Below, in pieces: positions 1 through 12,258 of a stretch of 64,000 nucleotides of DNA. The DNA lies in contig JASXTE010000008.1 of NCBI GenBank assembly GCA_030280995.1, forward strand, positions 25,053,193 through 25,117,192, given 5' to 3'. Numbering within the stretch: position 1 is the stretch's first letter; every line of letters begins with the position of its first letter. Both the position numbers and the translations under genes were made by a program. The DNA comes from Hemileia vastatrix (taxonomy: Eukaryota > Basidiomycota > Pucciniomycetes > Pucciniales > Zaghouaniaceae). Below the pieces are notes generated by a model. The model had not been told where the DNA came from. It ran no database searches and saw only the letters and a program-made list of their open reading frames with translations.

Positions 1-1458
1 GCCTCAGTACAGTCTCAAAGAAGTGACAGTAGGAATTCATTGTATAACTTAAGGCAAAGAAGCATTAGCATATCACAGAGTGAAGGATCTCACTCATCAA
101 ATGAGACAGCTAGAGATGAAGAAAATAAAAGGAAAGGTAAGGAGAAAGAAAATGAAGGTAGTAGTAATCCACGAATCACAGCAGCAGAGCTACAGGTTGT
201 ATGGAAGATGATTGATCAAGTAAGAAGACCTTCCTGGCTAACACGAGTTCCAAAATCAGTAGGATCTAAAAAGGCAGGATCCCTCAAGGCAGCAGAATGG
301 CACATGCTGTATACTCTCTACTTCCCTTTGTCACTTATACCCCTTTGGTTTGAAAAATTTAAAGAATCTGAATCTTCAGCTTCCTCAGCTGATAAACCAA
401 GAGAATATTATCTTCTCAAGTCACTTGTAACATTATGCTCGATCACCAATTTTTTGACATTAAAAAATATACAGACTAATGAGCTTAAAGATCTAGATCA
501 ATTTCTGTTAGAGTATCGTGAGTGCCTTGAAGAGGGTTGGAAGAATATTAATGCAAAGCCAAATCTGCATATCACTCAACATTATCCTGAAATGATAAAG
601 CGTCTTGGTCCACCATCAGGTACAGCTACTTGGTCTGGAGAGCGGGTGAATCATATATTATCTGAAATTCCAAACAATCACCATCCACGTATGTAATGTT
701 TGTAAGAAATGATTTAAATACTCAGCTGTGCTAATTTATTAATATTTACCACAGGAGAGATACCGCTAACAATGCTCAAACATTGGTATCGGAAGTCTAG
801 GGTATTAGATCTTGGTGAAGCTGAAGATAATGATCAATGTGAGACTAAAAAAATCCATATTGATCTCGATAAACAAAACAAATGGATCCATCTAAGTATG
901 GCATTATTTACTAAATGGGTAAGGGCACGAATGGGAAAAGAAACTTCAAGACGGGCTTTGACACCATCGGAGAAAAGTGGGGATCGGGTAGTTGAAAATG
1001 TAGCAAGCATATTGATACATGGAAAGAGGTTTACTAGTTACCATCGACACATTGCTAATTCAACAATTGAATTCTACTATGGAAAAGATAGCCAGTTTGG
1101 GCAAATTGATGATCTTTTCAGATCAAAGGAAGAGATTGATCAAATATATTTAATAGTAAGTCCTTTCAAAGAGCTCCGTCCAGAAGAAACATCAAAGGAT
1201 CCCTATGAGCTTTTCCCACAAGTGCATTGTCGGTTAGTAAGAGTAGCCAAAGCAACTCAAATTGTGATTAAGAAAGATGCAATAATTGGACATGCAGCTA
1301 CTGTCGAGCACAAAAAAGGAATGTTTGGAATCAAAGACGAGGTTGTCACTGCCATTGGACTGCAGACAGTAGTGAGTGAAAAAATTAATCAAATTTATTT
1401 TCTGTTGACTAACATCTTTGTGTTAATTTGGGATTGGGGAAATTTGTAGGATTGGTGA
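1..1458 (+). CDS. CxC-Tnp2 (CACTA) transposase, 3' part, copy A
   Basis: The window opens inside the large second exon. Exons: 1-688, 755-1371 and 1450-1458. The introns are GTATGT...CACAG (689-754) and GTGAGT...TTGTAG (1372-1449). The reading frame continues the serine/arginine-rich linker and contains the C-terminal Tnp2-like region (SLKAAEWHMLYTLYFPLSL, then HYPEMIKRLGPPSG and GERVNHILSEIP), followed after splicing by REIPLTMLKHWYRK. It is almost identical to residues after about 620 of the complete copy at 42564-45951. One difference is Arg for Ser in the QSQ(R/S)SDSR stretch. The last exon adds only Asp-Trp before the stop. If that intron were retained, the frame would end at 1449. Confidence 0.85.
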
Positions 1459-1875
1459 TATTTGTAAATGGTGAAAGAAATAATTCAATGCTCGATTAAA
1501 AAATGCAATGCATCCAACTTACCTTATCATAAACCAGTGAACAATTACTTTGGTTGCTTTTATTGCGAGAGAACCCATGCTTTCAATGAGTCATTTTTAT
1601 CTTAAATGTAAGAATGAAAGAAATTAAATCATGATAATGAGAAATATGATAAAATTTTTACTTAATGAATGATCTTCTTGCTCATTCATCTACTATAAAT
1701 AGTTTGACCTTCCAACTTTAGCTGATAGCTATATATTATTCACTTTATTTTTCGACAAGAGAACATACACGTTTACAAGACTATATACATAGTATCTTTT
1801 TTTACTTTAGCTTTGATAGGTATAAATTTTAACAACTGATTATTTTTATTTTATTTTATTTTATTACAGTTCATT
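1459..1875. other. Intergenic spacer between transposase and accessory protein 1 (copy A)
   Basis: AT-rich, no open frame of note. It ends in a short TTTTA run (about 1846-1866) just before the accessory-gene ATG. The spacer presumably holds the transposase terminator and the accessory-gene promoter. Confidence 0.5.
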
Positions 1876-3553
1876 ATGGATGATAATTTTGAAGGGATGT
1901 CTGTTGACCCAACCGATTCTGATTGTTTTCCGCCTCAACATACTAATACTGGAAATACTCCTCCACCACCCTCTGCTGATCCACCTCCAGATGCATCTCA
2001 ATCTGTACCACCTAATCCTAACCCACCACCTAATCCCAATCCAGGCCAAGAGTCTCATTCAGAACCAAGAAATTTTAATCTCAATCATCCTTCTGCTTCT
2101 GAAAGTGCTGATCAGCAAGCTGATCAGCTAGGAAGAGATTGGGCTAGTGAAGTATTGAGGGAATTTTTCGGAGACCAATCATCATCTGCTCAGCCTAACC
2201 AAGGAGCAAGCACAAGTGGAGCAGGTAAGTAAAATTTGTAGTGTATTCTTTTATTGAAAAATAACCAATTTAATTAACTTATTTGAATTGTTAGTGAATC
2301 CCTCAATCATTATGGGTATCAGTGATTACCACAGACTCAACTCAGCAGAGTCTCATGAGCGAGAACGGGGGTTAAGGGCTGTAAGAGGCTTAGTTAGAAG
2401 GAATGATGTTCCCAGGAGCTCGGACAGTCTAAATAGAAATATTTACCACTTTCTGAAGTATTGTCTTGGGGGACCAACACAAATATCAAAATATCCTGCG
2501 AGCCCAACACCTTTGGAGATTGAAAATTGGAAAGATTGGAGCCAATTCAAACTAAAAACCATTCAAACTGTCCTAACCCAAGTCCAATCTTCTAACCATG
2601 CCAATTCTGCAGCTGATTGACAATTTCTGATAACCAATTCTATAGCCTTCTTGCGATCCAAAATTCGACTACCCGAATTTTTTCCAGCACCTGAGCCTCG
2701 AGGACTAAAAGGAGGAGCACCGATCCCACTTTCTGTCAAAAGAAACTTAGAGCGTGAATTGCAAGAAAAAGGTTTTCGGAAATTTGCGTTTGATTGGACT
2801 TGCCGTGATTTTTCAGAATCAACTTGGAATCAAGTCATGGGAAGCATAGTATGCGACCACTGTACCAGATGGCTCACCACCTTGAATACAATCGATCAGT
2901 CAAAGCTTCAGTTCACTCAATGTGTTATTGAGAAACGGGTAGTTAATAAGGGGAAGGAGATGATAAGGTTGTTTGGGCAAGAAGAGGAAAGGGTAGCAAG
3001 AGAAAAGATTGAAAAGAGGGCAAGGGCACAAGTAAAACGTTATCGGACCAAGGTAAGTTTTTAATTTTACTTTGCTTTTTGTTATTATGAAGCTGATTTA
3101 GTTGGAATTCAGATTGCTAGTGCACGCTACAAGTTAGCAAGAGATCTCTGCAGTGATGTGCCAGGTTTTGTTGTGCTTTTTCATGATACTAGGTGCATCT
3201 CTGATATCGAGGAAGGCCCAGCACCAGCCCCAACTGCACCTATCCGAGCTATTCCTGGATGGCGAAATCCTGAACTCAATGATTTGTTTAAAAAAATGGA
3301 TAAGATGACAAAGGACTTAGCCCATACACCAGCTCAAAAAAAATCAGCATTAAAAACATATTCACGGTCATCAGAAAGGACAGTTGCACAAAATGGTATA
3401 TTCAATGTTCCCAAATACCTCCCCAAGAATTGCTATTCAGCAACATTTTTGCAAGGATTATCTGTGAATGAACGTGAGTCACTTGGGGTTGGAGCTGATA
3501 TTGATTTGGTAAAGATTCGGGAATCAATTAATAGAGCATCAACATCATCATAA
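1876..3553 (+). CDS. Transposon accessory protein 1 (uncharacterised), copy A, with in-frame TGA
   Basis: Exons 1876-2224, 2295-3052 and 3113-3553, with introns GTAAGT...TTAG and GTAAGT...TTCAG. About 515 codons. The N-terminal 110 residues are Pro/Ser/Asn-rich and disordered. A basic middle region (ERERGLRAVRGLVRR) is followed by a conserved module with WNQVMGS and a Cys pair (CDHC). The C-terminus carries RAIPGWRNPELNDLF and LPKNCYSATFLQGLSVNE. One TGA at 2618-2620 interrupts exon 2, and the same frame stays open on both sides. The identical stop is in copy B, so it predates the copies separating. The gene is either an inherited nonsense mutation, read through, or hidden in an unrecognised intron. 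It is a paralogue of the minus-strand gene at 40367-41488: both share WNQV and a (N/K)(D/N)CYS.xx(L/F)(L)xxL block near the end. Its function is unknown; CACTA accessory proteins often bind subterminal DNA. Confidence 0.7.
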
Positions 3554-3697
3554 CTTAGGTATAACGGTGATCTTCTGTGTAATATAACTATCTTATATTG
3601 AATTTTATGTATTCTGTTTTTTTTCAAAGCAGCTTGGTAAATGTTATAAAGTGATATGAGAGAGAGTAACATTTTATTTAAGAAAAACAAATAATGT

Positions 3698-4528
3698 CAC
3701 CATGCAATATAGGGGGAGGACTTGCTAGCAAGTCCGCAACTTGAAGTCAGATGGAAATCAGATGGAACTCAGACTGAAGTAATACTGAACTTTCACTTGA
3801 AGTATCACACAAATAACAATGGATCTATATTGAAAACATAGTGAAAGTGTGAGGATAACTGAATGGAAGCCAGAAAAAATCATTCCATGAGTCTACTCAA
3901 TGCAAAGTATTTTTTGAAGATCAGTGACTTTTTCTATTACCTACAACTGTTTTTACAGAATTGAAAACTATGTTTCAGCTACTATTTTATGGAAGTGAAC
4001 TCTGTTCTTCGCCCGAAGAACAGAGTTCATCCTCCTATTTTCACACTCTGTTTTGTTTCAGCTAATATTTTATGGAAGTGAACTCTGTTCTTCGCCCGAA
4101 GAACAGAGTTCATCCTCCTATTTTCACACTCTGTTTGCACCAATCTCCATCCCTTTCAATTCTATCAACACATGCTTGTCTTCCCTTCCCATGCCTTTCG
4201 CTATCCTCCCAGCCCCATTGTATGCCATCCTCTTTTGATCCCCATTTCACCCCTCTCAACCTCTCCCAGACCCTTTTCTTCATTTAAAATGCCTCGGAAC
4301 CCTTAATCTTCCCTTCCAACTCTTTCCCAACCTTTTCGCTACCCCATACACCCTTCCTCACCCCTCTCTCCAGCCTTTCCAGCCCTTGTAGCCCCATTTG
4401 TGTTCAAAGTAAATTCAATACTTCTTCATGATGGTTTCATCACTTCCTCAATGTGTGCTCAAAAAGATATGAATTAGGGTTCAAGGTTGCGGACTTGCTA
4501 GCAAGTCCGCCCCCCATATTGTGTGGTG
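3698..4528. mobile_element. CACCA-type MITE, 831 bp, insertion 1 in copy A
   Basis: The ends are CACCATGCAATATAGGGGG followed by GGACTTGCTAGCAAGTCC, and in inverted form GGACTTGCTAGCAAGTCC...ATATTGTGTGGTG. The flanking 3-bp duplication is TGT (3695-3697 and 4529-4531). The TIR plan (CACCA, spacer, G run, palindrome centred on TTGCTAGCAA) is the same as that of the giant element, which argues for a shared transposase. Inside are two tandem copies of a roughly 93-bp unit, each holding a perfect hairpin (GAACTCTGTTCTTCG and its complement), then a pyrimidine-rich stretch. No coding gene: the short open frames across it are not conserved protein. Confidence 0.88.
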
Positions 4529-4544
4529 TGTATGAGATATAAAA

Positions 4545-6545
4545 ATGTATTTTCAACAAATTGATGGTCCATACCTCTTTATGTCACATTTATGTATCCA
4601 TAATAATTTCAATCGAGTTTAATGTTGACCAATACATAGTGAATACACGCTATGCCACTTATACTTGCCAGGAATTGCTACCATTAAATATGCCAGTATC
4701 AAAAATTAATTTCGATCGAAATTAATGAGCATGATAATCATGAATTTCTGGAGTCAACTGCTTATTTTTATGCATGGTGCCTTGCCAACATTAATTTCGA
4801 TCGAAATTACTTTTGATACTGGCATATTGCATGGTGTCTATTCCTAGAAAGTGTAAGTGGCATAGTGTGTATTCATTACGTATTGGTCAACATTAATTTC
4901 AATAGAATTTAATATTGACATTTTCATATTGAACCCAAACCAGCAAACGACCCAAAAAATTCTTCATAAAACTGCTCATTAATTTCGATCGAAATTAGTG
5001 AGCACCATATACATATTGAATGGTAGTTATATCTGGTGTGTGTAAGTTGTAAAGCTTGGGTTCAATGTTTATTGGTCAACATTAATTTTGATTGAAATTA
5101 ATATTAATGTGTAAATGATATTTACATGCTCAATATGCATTGTAATGTGTTTACTTAACAATAGAGTGCCCTACTTTTCATCTTACATAAAAATGCTTGG
5201 TAGCATGTCAAATTCAATTTTTATTAAAATTAATGTTGACATGTTACCATGCATAACAGTAAGCAACTGACTGAATAAATTGATGATAATCATGAACCTT
5301 AATTTCGATCGAAATTAATGTTGCCAAGTGCAGATTGAAAAAAAGCTATGCCACTTACACTAGCCAGGCATATTTACTATTTATTATGTATTGGTCAACA
5401 TTAATTTTTATAGAAATTAATATGGATATGTAAATTTTATATTTACCCTCAACATGTATAGTAAATTTCAATACTTAAAAATACTTGCTGTCCTTTACAT
5501 GTCATGCAAAAAAGCATTATATCATTTCAACATTAATTTTGATCAAAATTAATGTTGGAATGCCATTATGCATTGAAACAACTAACTGACTGAAAAAGTT
5601 CATGATCAAAATGCTCATTAATTTTGATCAAAATTAATGTTGACCAATACATATTGAATATAAGTAATCTCCACTTACTCAGACCAGATATAACTACCAT
5701 TCAATATGTATATGGTCAGCCTTAATTTCGATCGAAATTAATGGGAAGTTTTATGAAGAATCTTCTGGGTTGTTTTCTGGCTTGGGTTCAATATGCAAAT
5801 GTCAACATTAAATTCGATCAAAATTAATGTTGACCAATACATAATGAATACACACTATGCCACTTACACTTTCCAGGCATATATACATGCAATATGCCAG
5901 TATCAAAAGTAATTTCGATCGAAATTAATGTTGGCAAGGCACCATGCATAAAAATAAGCAGTTGACTCCAGAAATTCATGATTATCATGCTCATTAATTT
6001 CGATCGAAATTAATTTTTGATACTGGCATATTTAATGGTAGCTATGCCTGGAAAGTGTAAGTGGCATAGCATGTATTCATTATGTATTAGTCAACATTAA
6101 TTTCGATTGAAATTAATATGGACATGGACTATGCATAAAATTCCTATAAGTATAGGTAAGCTAAGCAGTTAGATAAACTGGTTTGATCAAGTACACCATA
6201 TAAAAATTGATGTTTTAATGCCTTGGTTAATTTCGATCAAAATTAATATTAAGCCATGCATGTTGAATTTTATCTATGTCTGTGTAGTCCATGTGAAATG
6301 GCTTGTATTCAATATGCAGGGGTCTATATTAATTTCGATCAAAATTATGAGGTTCATTGCCTCATAAATTTGATGGTTTCTGTCAGTGTTTCATGCATGG
6401 TGCCATCTGATACTTGTTGATTCCTATCAAAATTAATTTCAACACCAATATATTGAATACAAACCATGGCACTTACAGTACTTGGTCATAGCTAAAATTC
6501 AATATGCTAGTCTCAAAATTAATTTCGATAGAAATTAATCAGGAT
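4545..6545. repeat. Palindrome array, TTAATTTCGATCGAAATTAA units (copy A)
   Basis: More than 20 versions of the 20-bp self-complementary word occur in about 2 kb. At least seven keep both CpGs (centres near 4715, 4800, 4988, 5308, 5731, 5918 and 6004). Others read TTTTGATCAAAA, TTTCGATCAAAA or TTTCGATTGAAA, differing only by CpG to TpG or CpA. Between units, recurring words such as ATGCCAGTATCAAAA, GGTCAACATTAAT and TATGCCACTTA appear in both orientations. The blocks near 4680-4830 and 5890-6040 are reverse complements, as are those near 4890-5030 and 5690-5840, so the array is one large imperfect palindrome with its centre near 5.35 kb. No coding potential. Confidence 0.85.
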
Positions 6546-7573
6546 CCATGAAGTTTATCAATAGTGTATGAGTTGAGTTTCAAGTCATATGTTTCATCAT
6601 TTTCTTGCACCCATTTCTAGGTTATCTCAACAATTTTTTTCAAGTTTTATTATACTAATCAAAACTGTGGTAAGTTGTGAAAAATTAGCTAATCCAAATC
6701 TCAAATTGAATATTAATATTTTAATAATTTTGAATGTTGCTTAAGGTATTTCATTGGGTGATTCATAATAATATTTTATCAACTTAGTAGTCCTATAACT
6801 TTTGAAAAGTAACAATTTTGGTATAGTTAGGGACAACAATGCAATATCTTGTGCAGACTAAGATATATTGCAAAATAAAACTATTCAATTTTTTTTTTTC
6901 CCTTAGTTGTATCCAAGTTTATCAAAGGTTTGGTCACGGTGCCCACACCCTAGCCTGACACTCCTCCTGTCACTTAAAAAACAAATTCTTATCTTAAATT
7001 CTAATGTTACCAATTTTATATTTATAATTCATTTCTTGTTTGATGAGGCATATCAGTATATATGTGAATCTCGCATTGTCATCTGAAATTAAATTTAACA
7101 AATATTCATAAAGGATTATCCTTTTTTTTCATATAATATACTAATTAAGTGTATCTCCATTGTTTAGGAGTAAATTCTAATTTAAAAAATTTTGTATTTA
7201 CCCGTGGCAATTTGAATATGGGATATAAATTTGTTATTATTTGTTTTTCACACTAAAAGTCCCCAAAGAATTACTAGTATTTTCTGTTAGCTACATCAAA
7301 TTTCGCTTCAATATAAACAGATTGTGATTTAGCATGTTACTCAGTTTACCCCACTATGAATAATACATGTTAAAAAAAGCTCAAATAATATAAAATCCCC
7401 TCTTTATGTTTTCTGTTTCTTTCATCCTCACTTTAATTTTAATCTTATTCAATTTTTTATCCTATTAAAATATCAACTTCAATTTTCTAGAATAGAGTTT
7501 CTTATAATTATTCATCATATTACATCATAATTTTTTGATATCGAATACTTTTTTTTAATATTCATTAATCAAT
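6546..7573. other. Non-coding spacer upstream of gene X (copy A)
   Basis: AT-rich sequence with no convincing frame. A short GC-richer island at about 6930-6970 (GGTTTGGTCACGGTGCCC) stands out and could be part of an upstream exon or a regulatory site. Long pyrimidine runs precede the gene X start. Confidence 0.4.
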
Positions 7574-9886
7574 ATGTCTATTATACAAAATCCTACACCT
7601 CCACTTTGTATGTATATCATGTTCCTCTCTCTTAATTTATATATTTCACTTATGTTCTATATCTTTTTTTTTCAAAAATTTGATTTTCCAGCACCCAAAT
7701 GTGTTTCATCCCACTCTCTGATTGATACTCGCTTTGAAGCTTTTGAGCTTGCACCATGTCTGCCACATGGCATGGCACCTAACCCTCCTGTACTTAGCAA
7801 TGAGAGGCAGGAAATAACAAGAGTTCAGTATCGCAATTTACTTGAATTGGCTAGAGATAAAACAGAAGAGCTTGTCAAGATCCTTAACAATAATCCTTCT
7901 CCTTCATATTTATCTAACCCTTGTAATGAATTACTCCAATATGTGAAAAGCCTTGAAAAATGTATGTTCATCACCTTTTTTGTCTCCTTTTAAATTAGTA
8001 GATAAGATTATTAATATTTTTTTTTCTTCATATATATTTGTAGCTTATGAGGAGGGTATGATTCCTCCTGATGAAGTCATTGTCATTAGGGATGATGATG
8101 AGACAGATGAACCATCAGCTTCAACTCATGCTTCAACTTCTAAGGAAAATCTTAAAACACCTGTTATCCGCTCCAAGAAAAAGAGATTATCCCAAGGCTC
8201 CTCTTTTGTTCAACGTATTAAACCGGCTTCTGCTAATGAATTTTCTGATGTATCAAATAATAAATCTCAAAAAAAAAGCAAAGGTTTTGATAATGAGTAT
8301 ATTCTTGTTTCCTTTTTTTTTTATTGTTATTCTTTTATCTTTAAAATTCAATCATATATCTCTTTTATTGCTTACATATTGTACTTTTTATCTTTCTTTT
8401 GATATTTTGTACCAGAAACTCACCTGCTGTAGATTGTTCCATCCATAAACGCCCTCTCCCTGATGAAGATGATGAAAAGAGCAATGAAAATAGCGATGAT
8501 CAACTATCAGAATATGAAGCTATGCTTGTTCATCAAAAAAAGAAAAGTTTAAAATCTTCTTCAATACATGTTGATATGTTTGATAAAGATGATGATTCAA
8601 ACAGCTCATCACCAAATTCCTTCATTTCTAAGAAGCAATACCCATCACCTCCTAAATTACCTACTTTGACCATTCTGAAAGCTTCTCTACCAATGAAATC
8701 AACTCCAATCAAGATATCAAAAAAACCTCTAACTTATTCACCCTCAGTTCTAAAAGAATCTGATTTGCAGGAGGAATTCTGTAAAATTCATAATTTTTAT
8801 AAAGGTAGAATCAGCACGGCAAAGGTCCTCAGGTCGTGGTTGGAAATTGTTACTCTCCTCGAATTACGCTCTTCTACTTCTTCCCAAGAACCCATGTCAA
8901 ATATTCCAATGATTACTTTTCATTGGGAAAAATCTTGTGGAGAAGATTGGCTTTCAAAACTTACTGAGTTATGTAAGTTACCATAATTTTTAGTCTTGAC
9001 TTTTGTTCTTTTACTTATTTTTTTTCCTTTTGTAGCAAATATTTTTTTAGAGATTGATAGCTCACAGCTATGGGTACTCGATAATATTGATTTCAAAAAA
9101 ATGGAAGATTTATGTGATCCTGATGGTTTAAATACTGAAATTCTTTCCTCAACAAAGAAAACGGATCACCCTGAATCCAATCTTATCCGAATGCTCATGA
9201 GATTAATGATCCCAAGTGACCACTGCCGTTCTTCATGGGTATCTCTTATATCATCTTCACTTTATCTGACCGCACATGAATTCAGCCAGCTTCCATCACA
9301 TCAAAACATTAACTCAGATTGTCCAATTGAACGTGGTCTTCAGCTTCTAGCTCACCTTTCAAATCTGAAGAGTCCGATTTCTGATGGCTTAGAAGTTGCT
9401 CCCACTGCACTTCAAACCCGTGATATATCAATGTCAACTCTTCTTCAAATCAGCAATATTATCATTGATATAATTATGTCAATTATCATTCTTAAATCAA
9501 AATATTGTGCTGCAACAATATCAAGTGGCAAGACTAGTGAAGCTCAACAATCAAGTGAGAAAAACGAAAATACTGAACTGACTATAATGAGAGAGAAACA
9601 AAAGGCTGCACTAAACAAAATAAATTCTGAATACTCCCACCACCAATATCAATCTTTCACATTCTATATAATTGATGGTGTCCGTGGTTTATTTCTGAGC
9701 TCTCAAGATCATAGATTGGCTTCAGCAGCTGATTGCTTGGAGGTAATATCAGAAGTTAAGTTTCTTAATTTACATGAAAAAAAAATCATTTGATGGAAGA
9801 AATAATTTGGAAAAATTTAAATAACTATATTTTAACATTAATAAAACCTTTTATAGGCAAGTGTGATCCATTTCTTTAAAATTTGA
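7574..9886 (+). CDS. Gene X: uncharacterised transposon-borne protein, copy A
   Basis: Proposed exons 7574-7607, 7692-7961, 8044-8296, 8416-8972, 9036-9742 and 9857-9886. The first four introns have clean GTATGT/GTATAT/GTAAGT donors and matched phases (1, 1, 2, 1), giving about 616 aa. The N-terminal part (about residues 12-100) looks structured (LIDTRFEAFELAPCLPHG, RVQYRNLLELARDKTEEL). Residues about 100-300 are acidic, Ser/Lys-rich and disordered with many DDD/DDE runs. Residues about 310-600 are hydrophobic and probably helical (SNLIRMLMRLMIPSDHCRSS, FTFYIIDGVRGLFLSSQDHR). No family is recognised. The final exon is ambiguous: a 40-codon open stretch follows in another frame, and copy A lacks one C there (TTTCTTTAAA against TTTCCTTTAAA in B), which truncates it. 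The gene converges on the Tet-like gene. Confidence 0.62.
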
Positions 9887-10863
9887 TACCCCAAGTCCTC
9901 CGGGAATTGCTAGGGCTATTTCTGCAGATTTTCTTAATCACTGGAGCTCCATTCAGCCAGTATCACCTTTTTTTGCTAAACATAGCCTTTCAATAAATTA
10001 ATATTCCAACATGTAAATAGATAAAGTTCTGTCTATATGATATATCTTGTATAATTCAAGTTATTTTCCTTCAAATACGTCAAAAATGTGACCATCTTTG
10101 AAATTTATTAAGTAACCTTTGACATGATTTTCTAAATTAATTATTAAAAAAAATTATTGTAAGTCCAGCAATAACAAAGATTTTAAAATCTACTTATATG
10201 ATTTCAAATACTTGTATTAAATTCTTAAATATTTTATTGTTTATATAAAAATATGATAACTGCTCTAGTTTTGTTACTTTACCTTTAATATTATATAATC
10301 TATTATTTATTACAAATATTTTCGTTGATTGTAACATTTTTAATCAGAAGTAGAACAATTTAAATAATTAAATGAGTACATTCTTAAAAAAATACAATTT
10401 AATCTATTATTGATTCAAAATTCTTTCTTCAACTCTTTATTATTACCTTTTTTATTAATAAGCCTGTTTGACCTAAAATACTATACAGTTAATTTGGTAG
10501 CATTAAAAGCACATTTTTATGGCTAATATATTTCAAATTCTTTATTATAGTTTTTTTTATTTTAGAACCTTTGCTACCAATTTAATAAAAATGACATTTA
10601 AAGATTTCACAACTTATATATTTCCTCAAAAGTAAATCAAATTTTCTTATAATATTATGAAAAAAAATTATTTTATTTCACAAATAAAAAAAATAGATAA
10701 TACTATAATTATCAAAACTGAAAATGTTACAGCTACTCCCAGTATTTATCATGTTTAAATTTGCATTAAGTTGTGTATATATAATATAAATTTTTAATAT
10801 TTATATATCTAGATTTTTTAGATTTGTCTTAACATTAGATAAATAATACTTTGCTGATTCTAT
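9887..10863. other. Non-coding AT-rich spacer between convergent genes (copy A)
   Basis: About 85% A+T by eye with frequent homopolymers and no open frame. It probably contains both 3' untranslated regions. The remnant tail of gene X in its alternative frame lies in the first 120 bp. Confidence 0.5.
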
Positions 10864-11933
10864 TTATTCCTCTATTAAGTCATCTCTTTTCAAAAAAACT
10901 CTCAAAGCACTAATCAAATATTCTAACCTAAATTTTTCTTTTTTAATTTCTAAGTATTCTGAAATATCAATATCAAAAACATTAAGCTTTTCTATAGCAT
11001 GAAAAAGTCTAGTGCTGATTTGAATAGAAGAACCTATCCTAGTGAAGCCAGGAATTTCATGACATCTTGAGGTAAAATGCCTTAGTTGATTGGCAGGCCA
11101 TAATGTCACTGTTATTCCATTAGTTGCTTCAAAGTTGATTTTACTTCGAATTTCGGGAAACATAAGTTCTCCACCTATTTGTCGTGGTTGGGTCTTATCA
11201 TACTTCATATGAATGGTGTTTTTTTCTGTATCTTTAGGAAAAAATATTCCTAAAGTATACTCACTTGCATCCTTATCGAGATGAACCTCATTAGAGAACC
11301 CATTACCATTCCCTCCAGATGTCCAAGTTAAATTACTAGCAAACGGTACACCCTCTTCTTCACTAGAAACTTTTGAAAATCCAGGAATACCAAGTTTTGC
11401 GCAAAGATTAGTTGCCTCATTGTACTTTACATATGATATTTTTTTAAAAAAATATTCAAAGTACATTGCAATCCTCTTCATTCGTTTTTTATATTCATCC
11501 GTTTTTACAATATCATCAGTGTATTCATCTGCAAGGAAAAGCATTCAAAAATTCAGTATTTAAATTAAAAAAAGTGATACTTACGAATATGTAAAGATTT
11601 CTTTCTATCTAAAATAAAGCCACCACCAAACATTTTTCCAAAACCACCAGCTCTTTGATGATAACCATTATTTTTAATTTCATGTTCGCAGTAAGAAAGA
11701 TCCTTAATGCATCGCACCGTAGCTTCTAACATATCTAGTTCTTTGAGCTCATGAATTTCAAAAGTCTGCACAAGAACATTAGGTATTAAGACACCTTTTG
11801 GTTTATAAACACTACATCCAGGAAAAAAATTGTAATAATTATTGCAATCTGTCATATTATTTGCATAAGATCGTGCATAGAAATGTGGCTTCTTCCCGTT
11901 TGTATCCATTCCAAGAGCGTTTACAAGTTTCAT
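10864..11933 (-). CDS. Tet-like 2OG-Fe(II) dioxygenase, copy A (intact frame)
   Basis: Exons on the minus strand are 11933-11585 and 11528-10864, with intron GTAAGT...TTGCAG, giving 337 aa from this ATG. The C-terminal half shows the double-stranded beta-helix signature: Fe ligands H199 and D201 in EVHLDKDASEY, a GGELMFPEI strand, the distal Fe ligand H267 in NQLRHFTSR, and the 2OG-binding Arg R280 in FTRIGSSIQI. The order HxD...GGxxxFP...H.T...T(R)IGxSxQI fits fungal TET/JBP-type enzymes, which oxidise 5-methylcytosine. The substrate is inferred, not shown. The gene is probably longer at the N-terminus: the frame is open upstream (RWAKDIATG) back to a run of ten A, beyond which IEPSMSNDLKKK lies one frame off, and a candidate upstream exon sits at 12689-12758. 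It faces gene X tail to tail. Confidence 0.75.
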
Positions 11934-12028
11934 TCCAGTAGCAATGTCTTTCGCCCACCTATTGTTAGAGTTCTTCCCTGGCCGTTTTTTTTTTCAAATC
12001 GTTACTCATTGATGGTTCAATCCTAAGA
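11934..12028 (-). other. Possible N-terminal extension of the Tet-like gene, interrupted at an A10 run (copy A)
   Basis: On the minus strand an acceptor CTCTTAG precedes GATTGAACC. The frame then reads IEPSMSNDLKKK up to ten A, and on the other side RPGKNSNNRWAKD runs into the main exon but one base out of register. The A10 run is the same length in copy B, so this is a shared slip, a shared assembly error, or non-coding sequence. Copy B also lost the ATG in this piece. Confidence 0.35.
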
Positions 12029-12258
12029 GAATTCAATTTTGATTTAAAATAGAAAAAAATCAAAAATTAGAAAATAGTAACATAATTTCAATTATCAGTC
12101 AATGATACCTTTAACTTTATCATATCTTCAATATTAGAAATACAAAAGTTAGCATATCTACATATTAGTAAATTTATATACTTTTTCTTTATTTCAAATA
12201 TTAAGAAAGCGTTTCAAAGGTATACTTTATTAAATTATACATATAAAGAGTATAGCTT

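Noticed and set aside
4053..4287. 61- and 71-codon frames repeated four times in the window
   Set aside because: They lie inside the 831-bp MITE, overlap in different frames, and have no conserved protein features; repetition reflects the MITE copies.
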